The translations under genes were made by a program, and so were the position numbers. From NCBI RefSeq assembly GCF_029433115.1, contig NZ_JARNTV010000039.1:1-34615 (forward strand): 34,615 nucleotides of DNA, written 5' to 3'. The stretch comes from Sphingomonas sp. AOB5 (GTDB taxonomy: Bacteria; Pseudomonadota; Alphaproteobacteria; Sphingomonadales; Sphingomonadaceae). Positions 7,775 through 15,435 of the stretch are shown piece by piece. The notes under the pieces are model-generated. The model was not told the origin of the DNA. It worked only from the letters and a program-made list of their open reading frames with translations, and made no database searches. Positions within the stretch are counted from its first letter, which is position 1. Every line of letters begins with the position of its first letter.

Positions 7775-7841
7775 GTACGATTTCCCTCGCGTGGTGTATC
7801 GAGGGTAGAGGGCCGGTCCTTCGGGACCGGCCCTCTTCGTT
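7775..7841 (+). ncRNA. predicted stress-induced small RNA, about 65 nt
   Basis: The unit lies between a consensus EcfG promoter and a strong hairpin. No reading frame of useful size exists in it. Two stem-loops are seen: CCCTCG (7784-7789) pairs with CGAGGG (7800-7805) around a 10-nt loop CGTGGTGTAT, and a 13-bp perfect stem with a TTCG tetraloop follows at 7807-7836. The 5' end (about 7775-7783) and the first loop are the exposed parts that could pair with target mRNAs. The role recalls GsrN, the general-stress small RNA of Caulobacter, but I cannot show homology. Ends are estimated from promoter and terminator positions. Confidence 0.6.
7807..7840 (+). terminator. UUCG-loop terminator of the small RNA
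   Basis: A 13-bp perfect stem, 7807-7819 with 7824-7836, loop TTCG, followed by TCGTTTGT. The modest T-tract is only on the rightward side; leftward the stem is followed by ACCCTCG, so it fits a rightward transcript better than the end of phaB. Confidence 0.65.
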
Positions 7842-7966
7842 TGTGTGGGGTTCGGGAAGTGACGACGGCAAAGCCGCCGTCGGACGGGTTCGGCAGAGCC
7901 GACCCGCCGGCCGTGCCGGGCGATGCGCTTTGCGCACCGGGGCGGACGTGGCCGCCCCTTCGCCCG

Positions 7967-8689
7967 TCAGTACATATGCTGCCCGCCATTGATCGACAGC
8001 GTCGACCCGGTGACGAACCCGCCCTCTTCCGAGCAGAGGAAGGTCACGCCACGCGCGATCTCGCTCGCTTGACCAAGGCGGCCGACCGGGATCTTCGCCA
8101 CGATCTTCTCCAGCACCTCGGCCGGAACCGCCGCCACCATGTCGGTGTCGATATAGCCCGGCGCGATCGCGTTCACGGTCACGCCTGCACGCGCGCCTTC
8201 CTGCGCCAGCGCCTTGGTGAAGCCATGGATGCCGGACTTGGCCGCCGCATAATTGACCTGGCCATACTGGCCCGCCTGCCCGTTGATCGATCCGATATTG
8301 ACGATGCGGCCCCATTTCCGGTTGCGCATGCCCGGGAAGGTCGCGTGCGCCATGTTGAAGCAGCCGCCCAGATTGATGCGGATCACGTCTTCCCACATGT
8401 CGCGGGTCATCTTCAGGATCGTGCCGTCACGCGTGATGCCGGCATTGTTGACGACGATATCGACCGGGCCCAGCTCGGCCTCGACCTGCGCCACGCCGGC
8501 CTGGCACGCGTCGAAATCGCCCACGTCCCATTTGAACGCCTTGATGCCGGTGCGATCGGTGAACGCCTTTGCCGCATCGTCATTGCCGCCATAATTGGCC
8601 GCGACGATCACGCCCTTTTCCTGCAGCGCAAGGCTGATCGCCTCGCCGATGCCGCGGGTGCCGCCGGTTACGATCGCCACACGTGCCAT
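7967..8689 (-). CDS. phaB: acetoacetyl-CoA reductase PhaB
   Basis: A 240-residue short-chain dehydrogenase that reduces acetoacetyl-CoA to (R)-3-hydroxybutyryl-CoA with NADPH, the monomer for polyhydroxybutyrate. The cofactor loop TGGTRGIGE is at residues 8-16, NNAG at 81-84, and the catalytic Ser134, Tyr147, Lys151 (YAAAK) are in place. Segments SINGQAGQYGQVNY and ISINGG-type C-terminus separate PhaB from FabG. ATG 8689 has GAGAGGA upstream at good spacing. It lies 35 bases after hemH, with a small hairpin between. phaC and phaP are about 20 kb away in this window and no phaA is present. Confidence 0.93.
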   Translation of the reverse strand: MARVAIVTGGTRGIGEAISLALQEKGVIVAANYGGNDDAAKAFTDRTGIKAFKWDVGDFDACQAGVAQVEAELGPVDIVVNNAGITRDGTILKMTRDMWEDVIRINLGGCFNMAHATFPGMRNRKWGRIVNIGSINGQAGQYGQVNYAAAKSGIHGFTKALAQEGARAGVTVNAIAPGYIDTDMVAAVPAEVLEKIVAKIPVGRLGQASEIARGVTFLCSEEGGFVTGSTLSINGGQHMY

Positions 8690-8707
8690 GATCTCTATCC
8701 TCTCAAT

Positions 8708-8723
8708 GTTCAGTTTCCTGAAC
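8708..8723 (-). other. GAAA-loop hairpin between hemH and phaB
   Basis: GTTCAG-TTTC-CTGAAC on the top strand; in leftward RNA this is a perfect six-pair stem with a GAAA (GNRA) tetraloop. It sits one base past the hemH stop and about 10 bases before the phaB ribosome site. No U-tract follows, so it may stabilise or separate the two cistrons rather than terminate. Confidence 0.4.
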
Positions 8724-8724
8724 G

Positions 8725-9732
8725 CTAGGCGGACACAATCCAGCCCGCAAGCTCCCGGCCCAGAATGTTGCGCAGCATTTCAATGCCTGCGGCATCGGAA
8801 TTGAGGCAGGGCAGATAAGCAAAGTCGATACCTCCCGCGCCAAGGAAGGTCTCGCGCCCGCGGATCGCCAGCTCCTCCAGCGTCTCGAGGCAATCGGCGG
8901 AAAAGCCCGGCGCGACGATCGCGACCCGCTTAACCCCGTCCTGCGCCAGCTTCGCCAGCGTCGCATCGGTCGCCGGTTCCAGCCATTTCGCGCGGCCGAA
9001 GCGCGACTGGAACGCCACCGTCAGATCGCGGCCGAGCGCATCGGACAGCAGCCGCGCGGTCTTGCGGCAATGGCAATGATAGGGATCGCCCAGTTCCAGC
9101 GTCCGCTGCGGCATGCCGTGGAAACTGGCGACGATCGCCTCGGGCTCGAAATCGAGTGCGGCCAGCGAGGCTTCGACCGAGGCCTTCAGCGCGGCGATAT
9201 AGGCCGGATCGTCATGATAGGGCGGCAAGGTTCGCACCGCAGGCTGCCAGCGCATATCCGCCAGCGCGGCGAAGGCCGCATCGTTCGCCGTCGCGGTCGT
9301 CGCGCCGCAATATTGCGGGTAGAGCGGCGCGATCAGGATGCGCTCGCATCCGGCATCCTTCATCGCCTTCAGCTTCTCGCCGATCGCCGGATTGCCATAG
9401 CGCATCGCCCAGTCGACGATCACGCCTTCGCCGAATGCACCCGCCAGTGCATCGGCCTGTTCGCGCGTGATCGCGGCGAGCGGCGACCCGTCCTCGCGCC
9501 ACACCAACGAATAGGCATGGGCCGACTTTTTCGGCCGCGTGTTCAGGATGATCCCGCGCAATATCGGCTGCCACACGAGCGGCGGAATTTCGACCACGCG
9601 CCGGTCCGACAGGAATTCGGCAAGATAGCGCTTCACTGCAGCCGGCGTCGGCGCATCGGGCGTGCCGAGATTGACCAGCAGCACGCCGGTCCTGCCCGTC
9701 GCAACGGGCGGATGACCCGGAGGCCGGCTCAT
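8725..9732 (-). CDS. hemH: ferrochelatase
   Basis: A 335-residue enzyme for the last step of heme synthesis, insertion of Fe2+ into protoporphyrin IX, at the inner face of the cytoplasmic membrane. Family features: VLLVNLGTPDAP at the start, the metal-binding His in SFHGMP, the YHCHCRKTARLL region, FQSRFGRAKWLEP, and the ELAIRG segment with the conserved acidic residues just before it. Length is normal. The ATG at 9732 overlaps the stop of the upstream molybdo-hydroxylase gene by four bases (ATGA), so translation is probably coupled. phaB follows after 35 bases. Confidence 0.95.
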   Translation of the reverse strand: MSRPPGHPPVATGRTGVLLVNLGTPDAPTPAAVKRYLAEFLSDRRVVEIPPLVWQPILRGIILNTRPKKSAHAYSLVWREDGSPLAAITREQADALAGAFGEGVIVDWAMRYGNPAIGEKLKAMKDAGCERILIAPLYPQYCGATTATANDAAFAALADMRWQPAVRTLPPYHDDPAYIAALKASVEASLAALDFEPEAIVASFHGMPQRTLELGDPYHCHCRKTARLLSDALGRDLTVAFQSRFGRAKWLEPATDATLAKLAQDGVKRVAIVAPGFSADCLETLEELAIRGRETFLGAGGIDFAYLPCLNSDAAGIEMLRNILGRELAGWIVSA

Positions 9733-11987
9733 TCGACGTCCGAAAGCAGCGGCAGCGCGCGGAAGCGGACGCCCGACGCGGCCTGCAGCGCATTGGCGAT
9801 GGCCGGTGCCACGGCAGGCACGCCCAGCTCGCCCACCCCGCCCGGATCGGCATCGCTGCGGATCACTTCCACGGTGATATCGGGCATGTCCGCCAGACGC
9901 GGCAGGTTGAGGTCGGCGATATCCATCACCGAAGCGACATTGTCGGTGAAACCGGTGCTGCCGCCGATCGCCGCCGCCATGCCGAAGATCATCCCGCCTT
10001 CGATCTGCTGCGCGACCAGATCGGGGTTCACCACCCGGCCGACATCGACCACCGCGACCAGCCGCTCGACCTTCACCTTGCGCGCCGCCAGCCGGGCCTC
10101 GGCCAGCACTGCGATATGCGATCCGCGGAAGCTGTGACAGGCGATGCCCTGCGACGTGCCCTGTGCCCCGCCCTGCCAGTTGCCGAGCTGCGCCGCGAGC
10201 TGGAGGCAGCGGGCCAGCCGCGGCTGGCCGCCGAGCATCGCCATGCGGAACGTCACCGCATCGCTCTCCGCGACATGCGCCAGCTCGTCGATGAAGCTCT
10301 CGTTGAAAAAGGCGGTGTAGCTGTGCGCGTCGGAGCGCCAATGCCCCGTCGGCACGCCTATCGCCACCGGGTGATGATCCACCGCATAATTGGGTATGGC
10401 GTAGGACGGGATCGCCCCCGCTACCGCCGAGGCATCGCCGCCCGGCAGCGCGAGCGACGCCGCGACCAGCGGATCGCCGCCCAGCAGCCGCTCCGAAAGC
10501 TCGCGGCCCGAGGAGGGTGCGGCGATCTTGGCCAGCCAGCCGGCCAGCGACTTGTTCGGTCCCAGCTTGCCCGCCATCCGCGCGGCGGCGGCCGGGCGAT
10601 AGCAATCGTGGCGGAAATCCTCGACCCGCGACCAGGTCAGCTGCACCGGGCGGCCGATCCGCTTGGCGATCACCGCTGCCTGTTCGGCCACCGCATGCTC
10701 CAGCTTTCCGCCGAACGAGCCGCCCGCCATCATCGGATAGATGGTAACGCTGTCCTCGCTCAGCCCCGCCGCACGCGCCGCCGCCGCGCGCGCCAGACCC
10801 GGTGCCTGACTGGGCAGCCATAGCGACATGCGGCCATCGGCATAGCTGGCGGTGCAGGTCATCGGCTCGATCGCCGCGTGCAGCGCCAGCCCGACACGAT
10901 ATTCGGCCGTCACCAGCCGCGCACCCTTGAACTGCGCCGCCAGATCGCCGCTTTCGGCGATGCGTACGCCTTCGCCGTCCAGCGCGCCGCTCAGCGCTTC
11001 GGCGATGCTGTCGTCGTTGATGACTTCGCCCGGAACCTGAAAGCGCGGCCGCATCGCATCGAGCGCCCGGTCGGCGGCCCACCAATTGTCGGCGACCGCG
11101 GCGACCCATTTGTCGGTCTTCACCACCGCGCGCATGCCCGGCACCTTGTTCGCCGCCGCTTCGTCGACCCGCGCCAGCCCGGCGCTGCCGACCGGACCCT
11201 GCCGGATCGACGCGAAGACCATGTTGGGCAACCGCACATCGCCCGCGAAATTCACGCTGCCATCGACCTTGGACGGCACGTCGAGCCGCGGCACCGTCTG
11301 GCCATAAAGGCGATTGGCGTCGCCGCTGCGCATCGGCAGCGGGCTGGGTACGTCTTCGTTGGCCGCCGCCGCCGCGATCTCGCCGAAGCGCAGTTTCTGG
11401 TTGCCGTGGATCACTTCGCCATTGGCGGTGCCGCATGCTTGCCAGTCGACGCCCCATTGCCGCGCCGCCGCCTTGCACAGCATCGCCCGCGCCGCGGCAC
11501 CCGCCTGACGCAGCGTTTCCTCGAAATTGCGGATCGACGAGGATCCGCCGGTCAGCACCAAAGCGGTGCGGGTCGCATGGGTCCGCTGCAGCGTATCCGA
11601 AAGCCCGCCCAGCGCCGCCTCGAACAGGGTCGCCGCGCCCAGCGCATTGGCATAGAGCGGATTGAGCGGCGCCGCTTCGACCCCCACCGAAGACCAGGCC
11701 GCACCCAGCTCGTCGGCGACGATCTGCGGGAAGGCAGTGAACACGCCCTGCCCAAGCTCGGCCTGCGGCACCGCCACCGTGACATGCCCGTCGGTGCCGA
11801 TCTTCAGCCAGGCGCCGAACAAGGTCTCGCCCGCATCGGCGGTGAGATTGGGCAGATAGGTGCGTGGCCATACCGCCCACGCGACCAGCAGACCGACGCC
11901 CACGCCGCCGCCGATCAGCATCGACCGCCGGCTCAACCCTTCGTTCAGGAGCGTGCCCACCCGGTTCTGCTTCTGCGCATCGGCCAT
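9729..11987 (-). CDS. molybdopterin-binding hydroxylase large subunit (IorB-like, xanthine dehydrogenase family)
   Basis: A 752-residue protein of the IorB / aldehyde oxidase type. A Tat signal is visible near residue 20 (SRRSMLIGG then a hydrophobic stretch), predicting export with the cofactor bound. Family motifs: [14 protein letters not shown] near residue 80, [10 protein letters not shown] in the middle, and [19 protein letters not shown] near the C-terminus, which carries the catalytic Glu region. Such enzymes hydroxylate aldehydes or N-heterocycles and need a separate 2Fe-2S subunit (IorA type) and usually a cytochrome c partner. Neither is adjacent here: hemH follows with an ATGA overlap, and lgt is divergent. 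The substrate cannot be assigned. Confidence 0.88.
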   Translation of the reverse strand: MADAQKQNRVGTLLNEGLSRRSMLIGGGVGVGLLVAWAVWPRTYLPNLTADAGETLFGAWLKIGTDGHVTVAVPQAELGQGVFTAFPQIVADELGAAWSSVGVEAAPLNPLYANALGAATLFEAALGGLSDTLQRTHATRTALVLTGGSSSIRNFEETLRQAGAAARAMLCKAAARQWGVDWQACGTANGEVIHGNQKLRFGEIAAAAANEDVPSPLPMRSGDANRLYGQTVPRLDVPSKVDGSVNFAGDVRLPNMVFASIRQGPVGSAGLARVDEAAANKVPGMRAVVKTDKWVAAVADNWWAADRALDAMRPRFQVPGEVINDDSIAEALSGALDGEGVRIAESGDLAAQFKGARLVTAEYRVGLALHAAIEPMTCTASYADGRMSLWLPSQAPGLARAAAARAAGLSEDSVTIYPMMAGGSFGGKLEHAVAEQAAVIAKRIGRPVQLTWSRVEDFRHDCYRPAAAARMAGKLGPNKSLAGWLAKIAAPSSGRELSERLLGGDPLVAASLALPGGDASAVAGAIPSYAIPNYAVDHHPVAIGVPTGHWRSDAHSYTAFFNESFIDELAHVAESDAVTFRMAMLGGQPRLARCLQLAAQLGNWQGGAQGTSQGIACHSFRGSHIAVLAEARLAARKVKVERLVAVVDVGRVVNPDLVAQQIEGGMIFGMAAAIGGSTGFTDNVASVMDIADLNLPRLADMPDITVEVIRSDADPGGVGELGVPAVAPAIANALQAASGVRFRALPLLSDVE

Positions 11988-12040
11988 CCGCGCTGCTCTA
12001 TCGCGCCGCGCGGCGGTGCGCCAGCGGGAGCGAATGCGTG

Positions 12041-12052
12041 TTGTTCAAACAA
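12041..12052. promoter_or_regulatory. possible operator between the molybdo-hydroxylase gene and lgt
   Basis: TTGTT-CA-AACAA, with GTG and CAC flanking it slightly off symmetry, lies in the AT-richest part of this 127-bp divergent region. It could bind a dimeric regulator; no regulator gene is adjacent and the half-sites are short. Confidence 0.25.
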
Positions 12053-12114
12053 TACACTTGGGTTTGTCACGCCCCGGCTCTAAGGAAGGGCCGAACATCA
12101 CACCGGGGGACCGA

Positions 12115-12993
12115 GTGACCTTGCACCTTTCGATGCTGACCGCCGTCGCGGAGCATATCCAGTTCAGCCAGCTCGGGCTTCATCCGGTGGCGCTCAAGCT
12201 TGGCCCGCTCGAGATCAAATGGTATTCGCTGGCCTATATCGCCGGCATCCTCGTCGGCTGGTGGTATCTGCTCAAGCTGCTGGCCCAGCCCGGCGCGCCG
12301 ATGTCGCGGCGCCATGCCGACGATCTGGTCTTCTATGCGACGCTGGGCATCATTCTGGGCGGACGCATCGGTTATGCGGTGTTCTACCAGCCCGAACTGC
12401 TGATCAATCCGCTCCAGTTCGTGCAGCTGTGGCAGGGCGGCATGTCGCTCCATGGCGGCGTGATCGGCACGACCGTCGCGATCCTGTGGCTGGCGCGCAA
12501 GAACGGGCTGAACTGGCTGCGCGTCCATGACTATGTCGCCTGCTGCGCGCCGTTCGGGCTGTGCTTCGGCCGTCTCGCCAATTTCGTGAACGGCGAGCTG
12601 TGGGGCCGTCCGGGCGACGTGCCCTGGGCGATGGTGTTCCCCGGCGCGGGCAGCGCGGCACGGCATCCGAGCCAGCTCTACGAAGCCGGTCTCGAAGGAC
12701 TCGTCCTGTTCGGCATCCTGTTCTACCTCTTCTGGCGCACCAAGGCGCGCTACGATCCGGGCAAGCTCGTCGGCGTATTCCTGCTCGGCTATGGCGGCTT
12801 CCGCTATTTCGTGGAGTTCTTCCGCGAGCCGGACCGGCAGTATCTGGACAATCCGATCCTCGGCACGCCGGGCCTGCACATGGGCCAGCTGCTGTGCCTG
12901 CCGATGATTGCGGGTGGCGTCTATCTGATCGCGACCGCAAAGAAGCGCCGTGAGCGGGTGGAGCCGATTGCCGGTTCGGAAAGCGTGGCCTGA
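12115..12993 (+). CDS. lgt: prolipoprotein diacylglyceryl transferase
   Basis: A 292-residue inner-membrane enzyme that transfers a diacylglyceryl group from phosphatidylglycerol to the lipobox Cys of prolipoproteins. Seven or so membrane segments are seen. Signature pieces: [35 protein letters not shown] (with the conserved His), [15 protein letters not shown] (the Lgt signature) and [10 protein letters not shown] start at GTG 12115 with GGGGGA just upstream; ATG 12133 is the alternative. It heads a rightward cluster with the MidA-like gene, a GNAT gene and pgeF. Confidence 0.93.
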   Translation: MTLHLSMLTAVAEHIQFSQLGLHPVALKLGPLEIKWYSLAYIAGILVGWWYLLKLLAQPGAPMSRRHADDLVFYATLGIILGGRIGYAVFYQPELLINPLQFVQLWQGGMSLHGGVIGTTVAILWLARKNGLNWLRVHDYVACCAPFGLCFGRLANFVNGELWGRPGDVPWAMVFPGAGSAARHPSQLYEAGLEGLVLFGILFYLFWRTKARYDPGKLVGVFLLGYGGFRYFVEFFREPDRQYLDNPILGTPGLHMGQLLCLPMIAGGVYLIATAKKRRERVEPIAGSESVA

Positions 12994-12998
12994 ATCTC

Positions 12999-13018
12999 CC
13001 CTTCCGCTTGCGGGAGGG
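12999..13018 (+). other. CTTG-loop hairpin between lgt and the methyltransferase gene
   Basis: CCCTTCCG (12999-13006) pairs with CGGGAGGG (13011-13018), eight pairs with one U-G, loop CTTG. It begins five bases past the lgt stop and has no T-tract. G/C-rich CCCC..GGGG hairpins of this sort recur in sphingomonad intergenic regions in my recollection; within this window only one copy is seen. Confidence 0.4.
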
Positions 13019-13066
13019 ATCGGGGGAAGGCATGTGCCCTCTCGTGACCCGCGTGACACACCCGAT

Positions 13067-14161
13067 ATGAGCAACCCGCTCGACGCGAACCCGCAGGAGC
13101 GCGGCGCCAACGCTGCCGAGCCGCTGCTGGCCGAACGGCTGGCGCGCGCGATCACGCTCGCCGGGCCGATTCCGCTGTCGCAATATATGGGCGCGGCCAA
13201 CGCGCATTATTACGCGACCCGCGATCCACTGGGCGAGCGCGGCGACTTCACCACCGCGCCCGAGATCAGCCAGATGTTCGGCGAACTGGTCGGGCTGTGG
13301 CTGGCGGACATGTGGGATCGCGCCGGACGCCCGGCTGCGCGCTATGTCGAGTTCGGCCCCGGCCGCGGCACGCTGGCCGCCGATGCGTTGCGGGCGATGG
13401 CCAAGGCGGGCCTCGAGCCGCCGGTCAATTTCGTCGAGACCAGCCCGGTGCTGCGCGAATCCCAGGCGGAGCGCGTGCCGCATGCCGAATGGAGCCTCGA
13501 TCTGGTCGGCGTGGAAGACGATCTGCCGCTGCTGGTGGTCGCCAACGAATTCTTCGACGCGCTGCCGATCCGCCAGCTGATGAAGACCGACATGGGCTGG
13601 CGCGAGCGGCTGGTCGCCTGTCAGGACACGCTGTTCCTGCCCATCGTCGGCGATCGCGGGTTCGACCAGATCATCCCGCATCACCTGCGCGACGCCGATC
13701 CCGGATCGATCCTCGAGACTTCGCCACCCACCGTCGCGATCCTGCGCGCGCTGGCCGCGCGACTGCTGGAACAGGGCGGCGCGGCGCTGATCGTCGATTA
13801 TGGCTATGAAGGGCCCGCAATCGGCGACACGCTGCAGGCGGTGCGCGGGCATGAATATGTCAATCCATTCGACCAGCCGGGCGAGGCGGACCTGACCGCG
13901 CATGTCGATTTCGCCACGCTGAAGGAAGCCGCCGAGATCGAGGGGCTGGTGGTGCATGGCCCGGTGACGCAGGGCGCATTCCTGAAAGCACTGGGCATCG
14001 ACGCACGCGCCGACAGCCTGTCGCGCGCGCATCCCGACCGGGCGGACAGCATCGCGCTGGATCGCGAACGGCTGGTCGATGACGAGCAGATGGGCGAGCT
14101 GTTCAAGGTGATCGCGCTGACCGCGCCGGGCTGGCCGGTTCCGGAGGGATTCGGATCGTGA
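13067..14161 (+). CDS. SAM-dependent methyltransferase, MidA/NDUFAF7 (DUF185) family
   Basis: A 364-residue protein of the family whose mitochondrial member NDUFAF7 methylates an Arg of a complex I subunit. Visible features: PIPLSQYMGAANAHYY near residue 30, GDFTTAPEISQMFGEL, the SAM-binding loop VEFGPGRGTLAADAL, and the diagnostic NEFFDALPIRQ. The target of the bacterial enzyme is not established; an NADH dehydrogenase subunit is the inference from the family. ATG 13067 was chosen because upstream codons of the same open frame cover the lgt end. The stop overlaps the GTG of the next gene (GTGA), so the two are translationally coupled. Confidence 0.9.
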   Translation: MSNPLDANPQERGANAAEPLLAERLARAITLAGPIPLSQYMGAANAHYYATRDPLGERGDFTTAPEISQMFGELVGLWLADMWDRAGRPAARYVEFGPGRGTLAADALRAMAKAGLEPPVNFVETSPVLRESQAERVPHAEWSLDLVGVEDDLPLLVVANEFFDALPIRQLMKTDMGWRERLVACQDTLFLPIVGDRGFDQIIPHHLRDADPGSILETSPPTVAILRALAARLLEQGGAALIVDYGYEGPAIGDTLQAVRGHEYVNPFDQPGEADLTAHVDFATLKEAAEIEGLVVHGPVTQGAFLKALGIDARADSLSRAHPDRADSIALDRERLVDDEQMGELFKVIALTAPGWPVPEGFGS

Positions 14162-14664
14162 CCACCCACCGCGACGCCACCGCCGCCGACCTGCCCGCGA
14201 TCGATGCGCTGTTCCGCGAGAGCTTCTTCGCGACCTTCGGCCATCTCTATGCGCCCGAGGATCTGGCGGCCTTTCTCGGCATGTTCACGCTCGAAGCCTG
14301 GACCGCCGAGTTCGACTCCGCCGATCACCGCTTCCGCATCGCCGAGGATGCCGATGGCCTGCTCGGCTATGCCAAGATCGGCGACCTGACCCTGCCGGCC
14401 AAGACCGACGCGAAGACCACCGAGCTGCGCCAGCTTTATCTGGCCGACCGCGCCAAGGGCAGCGGTGTGGCGCAGGAACTGATGGGCTGGGTGATCGACA
14501 CCGCCCGCGCCCGCGGTTCGGATGAGCTGTGGCTTTCGGTCTATGTCGACAATCACCGCGCCCGGCGCTTCTACGAACGCTATGGATTCGCGGCGCAGGG
14601 CATCTATGCGTTCAAGGTCGGCAATCACCTCGACGAGGATCATCTGATGCGGCTGACGCTGTGA
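14158..14664 (+). CDS. GNAT family N-acetyltransferase
   Basis: A 168-residue acetyl-CoA-dependent transferase with GTG start (14158) inside the stop of the methyltransferase gene. The acetyl-CoA loop is in LADRAKGSGVAQELM near residue 100; the C-terminal ARRFYERYGFAAQG motif is the usual GNAT end. The substrate is unknown; relatives are annotated as protein or small-molecule acetyltransferases. Its stop overlaps the GTG of pgeF by four bases. It therefore sits within a tightly coupled three-gene unit, between two genes that are often direct neighbours in related genomes (from memory). Confidence 0.88.
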   Translation: MTTHRDATAADLPAIDALFRESFFATFGHLYAPEDLAAFLGMFTLEAWTAEFDSADHRFRIAEDADGLLGYAKIGDLTLPAKTDAKTTELRQLYLADRAKGSGVAQELMGWVIDTARARGSDELWLSVYVDNHRARRFYERYGFAAQGIYAFKVGNHLDEDHLMRLTL

Positions 14665-15431
14665 GCGAGGCCGTCACCCTGGTCCGCGCCAAGGCGCTGG
14701 ACGGGATCGCGCACGGCTTTCTCGGCCGCACCGGCGGGGTTTCGAGCGGTATCCATGCCAGCCTGAACGTCGGCACCGGATCGACCGACGATCCCGCGAC
14801 CATCGCCGAGAATCGCCGCCGCGCGACCGAGGCCGTGCTGCCGGGCAGCCGTCTCGCCACCGTCTATCAGGTCCATTCGCCCGATGGCGTCGCCGTGATC
14901 GAACCCTATGAGGATCGCCTGCGCCCCCATGCCGATGCGCTGGTGACCGACCGGCCGGGCCTCGCGCTCGGCATCCTGACCGCAGACTGCGCGCCGGTGC
15001 TGTTCGCGGACCGAGAGGCGCAGGTCGTCGGCGCGGCGCATGCCGGGTGGAAGGGCGCGATCGGCGGCGTCACCGACACCACCATCGCGCTGATGGAATC
15101 GCTCGGCGCCCGGCGCGACCGCATCGTCGCCGCGATCGGCCCGTGCATCGCGCGGGCCAGCTATGAAGTGGATGACGGTTTCCTGCGCCGCTTCGCCGAA
15201 GCCGATCCCGCGAACGAGCGCTTCTTCGCCACGAGCCGCGAAGGGCACCATCAGTTCGATCTCGAAGCCTATGTCTCGCACCGGCTGGCCGCGGCCGGCA
15301 TCCGCAAGGTCGAAGCGCTGGGCGAGGATACTTATGCCCAGCCCGAGCGCTTCTACAGCTTCCGCCGCGCCACGCACCGGGCCGAGCCGGATTATGGGCG
15401 GCAGATCTCGATTATCGGCCTGACAGCCTGA
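14661..15431 (+). CDS. pgeF: peptidoglycan editing factor PgeF (YfiH/laccase-domain family)
   Basis: A 256-residue protein of the YfiH/YlmD/LACC1 fold. The three metal-site motifs are present: YQVHS (His), TADCAPVL (Cys) and AAHAGWKG (His). In Escherichia coli the protein removes wrongly placed L-Ser from the UDP-MurNAc precursor; other members act on nucleosides, and the old name polyphenol oxidase reflects weak activity. The start is GTG 14661 in a GTGA overlap with the GNAT stop. It ends four bases before the convergent amidase gene, with no room for a terminator. Confidence 0.92.
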   Translation: MSEAVTLVRAKALDGIAHGFLGRTGGVSSGIHASLNVGTGSTDDPATIAENRRRATEAVLPGSRLATVYQVHSPDGVAVIEPYEDRLRPHADALVTDRPGLALGILTADCAPVLFADREAQVVGAAHAGWKGAIGGVTDTTIALMESLGARRDRIVAAIGPCIARASYEVDDGFLRRFAEADPANERFFATSREGHHQFDLEAYVSHRLAAAGIRKVEALGEDTYAQPERFYSFRRATHRAEPDYGRQISIIGLTA

Positions 15432-15435
15432 TCCC

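Noticed and set aside
7807..7836. Reading the UUCG hairpin as the terminator of phaB
   Set aside because: It is 130 bases past the stop and has no T-run in the leftward direction; the weak T-tract is on the rightward side, behind a rightward promoter. A shared role is not excluded.
9733..11880. Long upstream in-frame extension of hemH through the molybdo-hydroxylase gene (1051 codons)
   Set aside because: The extra part is a frame-shifted reading of the hydroxylase gene; ferrochelatase homology begins at MSRPPGH and the ATGA overlap gives a natural start.
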